Source of the DNA: Hepsetus odoe
Lineage: Eukaryota; Chordata; Actinopteri; Characiformes; Hepsetidae
Assembly: GCA_017165825.1 (NCBI GenBank)
Contig: CM029384.1
Span: 21,266,529 to 21,330,528, forward strand
Length of the DNA stretch: 64,000 nt
Reading direction: 5' to 3'
Shown: piece after piece, positions 57,290 to 64,000 of the stretch
Numbering within the stretch: position 1 is the first letter of the stretch
How the letters are laid out: each line of letters starts with the position of its first letter
The notes under the pieces: model-generated
The model's input: only the letters and a program-made list of their open reading frames with translations
The model's database searches: none
What the model was told of the DNA's origin: nothing
Translations under genes and position numbers: made by a program

Positions 57290-60200
57290 TCATTTTCCAG
57301 AATGTCGGTGCAATTAATTTCTTCTGCAACTATGAAGAGAGCCGGGGGAATTACCTAGTGGATGCCGATGGCAATCGCATGCTAGATCTGTACACTCAGA
57401 TCTCCTCTGTGCCCATCGGTGAGCGCCGTCAATTCTGAGCCAATGCTGTTAGTTGCATCACATTGTGTGTTGCATTATACTCTGCACGTTTGCACTCCTT
57501 GGTACCAGTCACTTGATTTAAAAAAAAAAATTGCCATCAGACGGACGTTTAGATTTGACCTGTTTTTCAGGCTGATAATTTAATGACCTGTTCATCACAG
57601 CAGAAGAACAGAATGTCAGGGGACACTGGACTGCAGCACTATCCCACTTTCTAATGTGTTTTAGCATCATTAGCGATTTTGCAATCGACTGACACGCATT
57701 TGATATGGGCATAAACATACATTTATCAACCTTCATATTTCTTTTTTATTATTATTTCATCTTTTATCTGCAATACTTATACATAGGCCATCTCCAAATA
57801 TGTATCTATTTCAGTTGCCACACCCATTCTAACTCAGCAGACACTAAAATGCTGTTTACCACCTGGAATGTTTTAATATTTAAAGCATTGGCCCTGCTGC
57901 TTTACCATATCAAGGTAATGATGTCAATTTCAGGTACTATAAAGAAATGCATGAACCACAGGCTGCTATATTGCTACACTGTCTATATATCCCTCTGTAA
58001 TCACTGCTGAAAAAACAAACATAATCAATTTATACCAGAAAATCCTTTGTAAATCCCAGCATTGAGCTTAATTCTCTAATGCCACATCAGTCTGCTGTGG
58101 TGGCTTTGAATGTGTAAATGCATAGATTTTTAGTTTTATGCATGGTTTTGTCTTTCTTCATATTTAGCTTCAGTTGCAACAGTGATCGTTTGTACTTACT
58201 CGTTTGGCTGACTCATTTGCCCAGAGCAAGCTACATTAACAAACTGTTCAGAAGTGATTAGAGAGCAACTCTGCAAAAAAAAAAGTGTTACACACTGAGA
58301 ACATTATGGTTTCCTTGATTATTATAAATTAGCCCTTTATGATCGTGATGAAAAGATCTTGCCTCCAGCAAGGCCCGATTTCTAAGACATCTATCACGTA
58401 TGTAGTGTCTGGGGGAATATGGACACATCTTTCATGTTTTTCAATGTAATTTGATCAGCATGTGAGGATCGGGTACGTTGGGATATGAAATATGCAGTGT
58501 TGTGCATATTTGTGTTGTTTAAATGGTTTTAAATACCAGGAATCAGAATTACCTTTTGCCTTTTTTACCTTTACAGTCTCTATGCCTTTTTTTAATTTAT
58601 TTTTTTTATTTTTATTTTTTTTTAAACTCCCCACTTTGAGGATAATTGTGTCCTCATTCAGAACTCTTATTTCTTTGTTAGTTTTTACCTTCTTATTTTT
58701 GACTGCGTCCTTTTGTGAAGGGATAGTAAATTCAAGACACTTCTGAAAATGGGACATTTTGGTTCCAATGTCTTAAAATCATTAATTTCACTAGTCCTGT
58801 TTCAGAAACTACTGAAAATAAGTAGCCAAAATGTTGTAAAATTTAGTTTATTACTACTACTACTTTTGGGAAGCTTCGGCATCAGTGAAATCAGGTGGAT
58901 TTCTACAGACTCGCTGGTTTTCATTCCTTTTTACGTTCAAGATCATTTGTATTTTCATGATTCCACACACTGGGTAGCCCTGCGAGTGACGATCAGGGGC
59001 GATATGGGGAAATCACCATCATGAACAGAATTCATTACGAATATTAAATATTTAGACATCACTGACAATTCACTGAAGCTTTGGGTTTTTTAAAACGGAG
59101 GAAGTAAAATGTATCATTTTATCTTTAAGCCAGTTTAACTTGATGAGGCAGTTCTAAAGAAAAGATCACTGCTGTTTAAAAGTTAATCACTGATTCACTG
59201 CTGAACAGGGTGTGTTTGTGTTCAGAGGATTTGGAAGTTTTAGGCGTTACAAGGAACAAACTGTCTCTGGTGTGAAAGATGGCCTAAGCATTGTGTACAT
59301 TTTCATTATCTATTAAATTAAGTCTCCCTCAGTGCTGGACCACACACACAGGCTGTTTGTTCAGAGAACATTAGCCGTGCTCAGTGGATGCAGCACTGAG
59401 AGATTTCTGGGTGACTGATTAACCGTGACTGATGGTGGAGAATAAATTATGGTACTCTGAAAAGGAAAAAACAGAGATCTAATAGCCATGTTTCCTTCCC
59501 ATTTCCCTCACAGAATGTTAATGCTGGGTACATTTTTATATAATTAAAAAAAAAAAACTCAGCATTTCCCACTTATCACAGACTTGAGGTGAAACACCGC
59601 TTTCATGTTTAATTTATGATTTTACTACACAGTTACCTACGTATGAAGCCTTGAAGCAGATTAAAGCTTCAAACAAGCTAAAACAGGTGGAGATGATCAG
59701 GCTGATTAGTAAACTGGTGATGTTGAGTGCTGTATGGTTGAAACCCCTTTATAAACATCAACACAATCTGTGAATAAATGAAATTGTTGCGGTTACAGTT
59801 TTCTGCAAACCTTAATGCACAATTTATTTACTTGCTTTGAGTTTAAAATAAGAGTATTGAACCAGGGGTGGTGGACTCCTGTCCTAGATGGTCGGTGTCC
59901 TGCTCAGACTGGTAGTTGTCTCCTCAAGCACTGGCCAAACCAGGTGTGTTTGAGCAGGGAACTCGCCACACTTTGCAGAACACTTTGCAGAACACTTTGC
60001 CCACACCTGATTTAAACAATTAGCTAAAAACAAATATGAATAAAGGAATAATTAAAATGTATAGTGCGTCTTTAATAATAATGCTTTTACTCCAGATTTG
60101 GATATATCAGATAATTTTGCTTTTATTTTTACTAGATAAAAGGAATAAGAATGCTGATAGTAAGGTTTTGTTTTTTTTTTTGTTGTTGTTTTTTTATGGC

Positions 60201-63200
60201 TGCTTTTTCAGTTAATCAGATTGACAAGACTGTCACATTCAGAAGTTCACTTTAAATATTGTGTGTTTTTCTTTCGCCCTGAGTTTCTAATGCTGCTGCA
60301 GAGAGCAGTGTATGAACAGTGGCTGACCGCATCCTGACAACCCACTGTTTATTGTGCTGCTCTACTAAGCCTTACAGAGAGGTCACTGATTTGGTCACTT
60401 AGCCTAGTTCTGTTCAGTAAGTCTAAGCAAATTGAGTGAACTGTGGCTCTGTGCTCTACCTCACGCCTGCAGGTGGAGTAACTCTGGCTTGAGATTAATT
60501 TGGACTTGATTTCCTTTTTCTCATTTGCTTCTTCAACATCATGTGGACAGAAATGAATAGTGGGATCTGGCTGTTCATGCTCTCCTGCAGCCGCCACTCT
60601 TCTGTTCACACTTCTGTTCTGTCAAATTTATCATGCTTGCTCAAGCTGAAAGGTGATTATGTTCTGAGGGTTCTGTCCACAACCTATATATACAAATGTG
60701 TGCTAAAGAAACAGTGGACGAGGTCATGGTATAATATTTATATGAACGAATCAGACATATTACATATAACGCTTTAACTAAAGCTCACTCTGATGGTAAA
60801 CTTGTATAAAAGTCCGCACATATTTCTCAGTGAGATCTCTAACGGACTCAGCCAGCGCAGTATTGCTGAGTGTGCATATTTCTGCATCACCAGCCTTGTG
60901 CACAGAATATACGTTACCGTATAATTGCTCTGATATAATATTGCAAGCACAACAAACAGCAGTAAATTGACACCGTATGATGAGGTTGCATCAATTTGTA
61001 GCCTGTTTTGTTGGGTCTTGTGAACGATTGCTCAGGATGGTCATATACACACTGCTCTGTAGTGTGTTCGCACTGATGTAGATTGAGCGAGAGAGAGAGA
61101 GAGAAAAGGAGAGAGAGGTGGTGCTTCTGCTGCCCCTCATAGCTGTGTGTGTGTGCAAGCAAGAGCGGGCATGCATTACAGTGGGGGGAGCTGTAGATAA
61201 ATCCATGCTGTCCTGAAGACTCTAGCAGCTGCATCTGCTCTCCTCTCCTCTCCTCTCCTCTCCCGGCATTAGCTTCTCTATACAGCTGTGCAGAACCCAA
61301 AGTGAAAGCAGCATGGAGTTTAGGAGTGTGTGTGTGTCAAAAGTAGTATCCCATTGAATATTCCAGGACCTTGTATTTATTCTGGATTGGAGTTGTTTAG
61401 AGTGAATTAGATTTGTGAACACACTAGCATGGTATATGATCTATATTATGATAGAAACTAATCAGAAACAGTTGGCTGGATACAAAAGGCACTTTGTTCT
61501 ATGCAGTTGAACATCTCTATATCTAGCTGTAAATAAAAGCTGGAAATGTGATATTATTCGTGCTACTATATTACTTACTATAGATATAAAATAAATAAGT
61601 TTTTGATCTACTGTGCTTCACTGAAAAACCTCTCCAAAAGAACATTGGTGGGGGGAGATGTAGACTGATTGTAAATTGAAAATGTGAAGAATACTCCAGA
61701 TAACGCCCTGGTGTGCTCACTGAATAAAGAACGCAAGAGAAAAAAATCAAATGAGGGTTGTTCTTGGTCTACAGATGCAGCTTCAGTCACAAGGTCTGCC
61801 CTGACTGGCTGGTGTTCAGGAACAGTGACTTAAGTTCTAATTTGTGAGAAAAATAGCCGCGAGGAGGCCAGAAGATTGGTTGTTGAAGAAGGTCGAATGC
61901 ACAGACTTAGTGAAGTTGATACCCTAGGATTAGGAGAAAGGGAAGAAGGAGGGGAAAGGTCCAGTGATTCCGGTGACTGAGGAGAGGAGGTTACGGTGTC
62001 ATAAGTTCCTTTAATGATAACGTGCATGTCCTGCAGTAAAGTTCATCTGGAACACCTTGCACACTTGCTTATCAGTTGGGTAAACAGAACTTGTGCACTT
62101 TAGTACATCCGACTTTTAGCAATCATTAATTCAGCATGGCAGGGAGCTTGATTTTGTAGCAAATGTATCAAACACGCACAGTAGGTCTGGAAAGTGCTCT
62201 CTGCTGGCAGTGAGAGGGACTGCTTTGCAGACATTTATGTAATCCAAACCAGAAAAGGAGAAAAAAAAAAAAAAAACGGGAAAAATCCAGTTTACACTAG
62301 CTCGTACAGAATAAAGGGTTCATGGTGTGTTCCTGTTAACCTCAGTGAACTTTCCTCTAATGCTGCCTTCTCTCCTTTTTTCGGCCTGCTCAGTGTCCAT
62401 CATTATAATGTGAAAAATGTGCAATTGTTTGCAAAGCCATGTTCAGATAACCAATAATTGGTTAGCTGGTCCCCACCCCACCCCATAACTCTGCTTGGCT
62501 AATCTGTTCATCAGTTGAATCAGAACGCTAGAGAGGCAATGGAGACAAAAACATCTGAAAAGGGTTGAATTGATACGGAATCGACCCATAGCCCTGCTGA
62601 ACGGCTTTTCAGTGCTGGGTAACGGAGCCAGTGTTGGGACTTGGCTCTGTTTACAGCAGTGTGACGCATTGAATCAGATCGCACTCTCAGCGCCAGCGTT
62701 GACTGCATGCAAATGTTTCCCAGCCTCCTGGCTGATTTGTGAGTCAGATTGCCTGATTAGTGTGTGTTTGGACAGAATTTTTTAGATGCTCTACTGTACT
62801 GTGCTGTTCTCTCTCCATGCACAATGAAGACTAATTACAGCAGACAACAGTTTAAATTATTTTCCTAGCATTTTTTTTCAGCTTTTTTGACAGTTCCCTC
62901 CACACACACACACACACTCTCAATACTTTTACTTTACATATCGCCATGTTGAATTTCAGTTTTGGTAGACTCTTAATGTTAACTCTGATAACATACTTTA
63001 TAATAAGTAATGCTGCTGTTAATTCATGCTATGTATGACATGATCCCAGCAGTGCCTCCAGGGGCAGCGGTGGTCTAGTGGTTAGGGAGTTGGCCCAGCA
63101 TCGGAAGATTGTGGGTTTGATTCCCTTCCCAGTAGGTTGCCCTGAGGTTCCCTTGAGCAAGGTACCGTCCCCGTCATTGCTCCCCGGGTGCTTTCAGTAG

Positions 63201-63730
63201 CTGCCCACTGCTGCACGGTGTTTGCATGGGTTAAATGCAGAGGTCCAATTTCGTTGTGGTTCACTGTGTGCTGTGACCTCGCAATGACAAGGGTTGTCAC
63301 GTTCATTTTTCATTTAAACAGTTAGATCTGTGTTTTAGTTTTTATTGAATAAATCCCAGTACTCCAACTTTAAGTTTTGTTCATTTATTTTTTATTGGTT
63401 GGTTTTTTTGTTTTCCTTTATAAAACAATAATGATTATAAATTCACCAACACACAAAGTAAAATAATGTCATAATGCTTTCATTGTTTATTTTTAGCCTG
63501 AAGCAGAAATCCACACACCAAGATTGTTTTAAATTTAATGTTAAAATATCACTACGCGTGCAGTTGTGTAACCTTTGCACAAATATCGTAATTGGTCAGT
63601 TTCTCAACTGATATTTAAATAACCTTTTTGAGGCTTTTTGGAAATTCTGTTTTGATTTTTTTTTAAATTCTTCTTTACAGGATACAACCATCCAGCGCTG
63701 ATGAAGGCAATTACCAGTCCTAACAATCTG
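51903..63730 (+). CDS. abat: ABAT, 4-aminobutyrate aminotransferase, mitochondrial (first 121 residues; gene runs off the window)
   Basis: Coding exons in the window: 51903-51969, 54352-54449, 54674-54703, 57301-57418, 63681-63730 (363 bases, phases consistent). ABAT is the PLP-dependent matrix enzyme that moves the amino group of GABA to 2-oxoglutarate, giving succinic semialdehyde and glutamate. Residues 1 to about 30 are rich in Arg, Ser and Leu with no acidic residue, as expected for a mitochondrial presequence. The mature part then shows FEYDGPSMKTPIPGPKS, INFFCNYEESRGNYLVD, DGNRMLDLYTQISSVPIGYN and HPALMKAI, all close to mammalian ABAT (about 500 residues). The PLP lysine and iron-sulphur cysteines are encoded beyond the window. 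The order tmem114-mettl22-abat agrees with mammals. Confidence 0.96.
52095..52235 (+). mobile_element. Single end of the CAGTACTGTGC Tc1-type element
   Basis: Reads cagtactgtgcaaaagtttt, then gctgtaaacaaaatgctttc and on to 'aaatctaaatcaaat', matching an arm of the element at 48771-49292. No matching opposite end is seen nearby, so the other side is deleted or diverged. In abat intron 2. Confidence 0.8.
53400..54345 (-). mobile_element. Tc1-like transposase pseudogene
   Basis: Minus-strand translation gives, in order and in shifting frames, TMRRELKGLGLNSCAALRKP (about 54035), KKVMWSDESRLTLFQSDGR with the first catalytic Asp (about 53850), and PPQFPDLHPIENLWDVLEKH with the catalytic Glu (about 53500). 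Several frameshifts and a T/A-rich insertion (about 53930-53956) break it. Lies in abat intron 2, ending just before exon 54352. Confidence 0.85.
54352..54449 (+). CDS. abat: abat coding exon 3 of the transcript
   Basis: After tatttttcag, encodes CRYVSKTATKPVSEFEYDGP and on to GPKSK. The donor gtttgg is weaker than its neighbours but joins in frame to the next exon, matching mammalian ABAT. Confidence 0.93.
54674..54703 (+). CDS. abat: abat 30-base micro-exon
   Basis: Between cttgtcag and gtaagc, encodes ELTRQLGEMQ (mammals have a similar ELMKQLNIIQ). Symmetric phase 0, so skipping would remove ten residues without a frameshift. Confidence 0.94.
56225..56465 (+). repeat. Degenerate dispersed retroelement tail
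   Basis: Contains 'gctaagacatgcatgtcagg', 'tggtttagagtttctaaatt', 'gctgcctgccctgctatgta' and 'ggttcctgtccagagtgagt', in the order of 36560-36845. Confidence 0.6.
57246..57286 (+). repeat. (CT)n microsatellite in the abat acceptor region
   Basis: About 20 uninterrupted CT units occupying positions -55 to -15 before abat exon 57301. Confidence 0.95.
57301..57418 (+). CDS. abat: abat coding exon 5 of the transcript
   Basis: Encodes NVGAINFFCNYEESRGNYLV through SSVPIG. Acceptor attttccag is preceded by a 41-base CT microsatellite acting as the pyrimidine tract; donor gtgagc. Confidence 0.96.
59862..60012. mobile_element. Diverged hAT-like inverted-repeat element
   Basis: Starts aaccaggggtggtggactcc, has the same interior words as the element at 47121 ('ccaggtgtgtttgagcaggg'), and ends ctttgcccacacctga. 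A short direct repeat (agaacactttgc, twice) lies near the right end. It is an older copy of the same family. Confidence 0.65.
61087..61262. repeat. GA run and CTCCT pentanucleotide repeat
   Basis: 61087-61118 is GA-rich (agagagagagagag with interruptions). 61237-61262 is five units of TCCTC. Both are simple-sequence repeats about 120 bases apart in abat intron 5. Confidence 0.85.
63061..63310 (+). mobile_element. tRNA-derived SINE, full length
   Basis: All blocks are intact: ggggcagcggtggtctagtg, ggttagggagttggcc, B box gtgggtttgattccc, 'aaggtaccgtccccgtcatt', 'gcccactgctgcacggtgtt', 'aaatgcagaggtccaatttc' and gcaatgacaagggttgtcac. It is one of the least diverged copies here and serves as the reference for the others. 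About 370 bases before abat exon 63681. Confidence 0.92.
63681..63730 (+). CDS. abat: abat coding exon 6 of the transcript (last in window)
   Basis: After ttctttacag, encodes YNHPALMKAITSPNNL and ends at gtaaga in phase 0. Following exons lie beyond 64000. Confidence 0.95.
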
Positions 63731-64000
63731 GTAAGACATGATGTGAAAAGACGGTGTGTGGGTTTAACGTCAATGTGCAAAGTAAATTAGCTTACACTCA
63801 GCCAAGCGCAGTTCATGACACAGTAGAGTGAAGAGCCTTCAGTTTGTACAGGCAATGCTGTCCCGGCCTGATCTATAATCACGAAATGGAAGCTTACAGT
63901 CAATCCCTGTCACAGGAAAGCAAAGCTGCAGGAGTCAAGTCATATCTTTCCTTTTAGCCCTTCGCTGGCTGAGTTATACTGAGGCTCTGATAGAAGAGAC
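63731..64000 (+). other. abat intron 6, start
   Basis: Begins with the gtaaga donor; no further exon or repeat seen before the window ends. Confidence 0.7.

Larger units (their letters stand above)
54704..57300 (+). other. abat intron 4
   Basis: 2,597 bases. A degenerate retroelement tail lies at 56225-56465 and the CT microsatellite at 57246-57286. A C run occurs near 55171. No other feature recognised. Confidence 0.6.
57419..63680 (+). other. abat intron 5
   Basis: 6,262 bases. It includes a diverged hAT-like element (59862), GA and CTCCT runs near 61090-61262, and a full SINE (63061). Between 57420 and 59860 and between 60020 and 61080 no element was recognised. Open frames are short and unsupported. 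Confidence 0.6.

Overview
The window is vertebrate nuclear DNA, almost certainly from a ray-finned fish. It is AT-rich, the genes are split by GT-AG introns, and the intergenic and intronic DNA is full of repeat types common in teleosts: tRNA-derived SINEs, Tc1-like transposons, LINE fragments and microsatellites. The SINE type suggests an otophysan (characin or catfish relative), but that is a weak inference. Nothing prokaryotic, viral or CRISPR-like was seen.

Three protein genes are recognised, in the order and orientation known from human 16p13.2: tmem114 (minus strand), mettl22 (plus) and abat (plus). For tmem114 only the first coding exon (16497-16674) was found; its later exons must lie at lower coordinates and were not recognised in the first 16.4 kb. 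mettl22 is complete: ten coding exons from 19000 to 37313 join without a frame break into 350 codons plus stop, with a probable non-coding first exon near 17650-17766 and a poly(A) signal at 37720. abat begins at a CpG-rich promoter and non-coding exon near 41130-41339. Its coding exons at 51903, 54352, 54674, 57301 and 63681 give the first 121 residues of mitochondrial GABA transaminase; the rest of the gene is beyond the window.

Layout: 1-16496 is gene-poor and repeat-rich (SINEs, two longer fragments of one LINE family, an L2-like LINE, two Tc1 remnants) and may be tmem114 intron or intergenic. 16497-17766 holds the tmem114 first coding exon and the mettl22 5' end, head to head about 1 kb apart. 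17767-37730 is mettl22. 37730-41130 is intergenic with a decayed Tc1 transposase gene and a chimeric SINE. 41130-64000 is the 5' part of abat, with a 10 kb first intron.

The three genes do not form a pathway: TMEM114 is a claudin-like membrane protein, METTL22 a protein-lysine methyltransferase and ABAT a GABA-catabolic enzyme. I found no new gene system. The most interesting signals are in the mobile DNA: a SINE head fused to a LINE-type tail inside a perfect 12-bp target-site duplication, a second insertion of the same tail with a perfect 13-bp duplication, a small transposon nested in a SINE, and CT microsatellites serving as, or lying next to, the splice-acceptor tracts of two abat exons.
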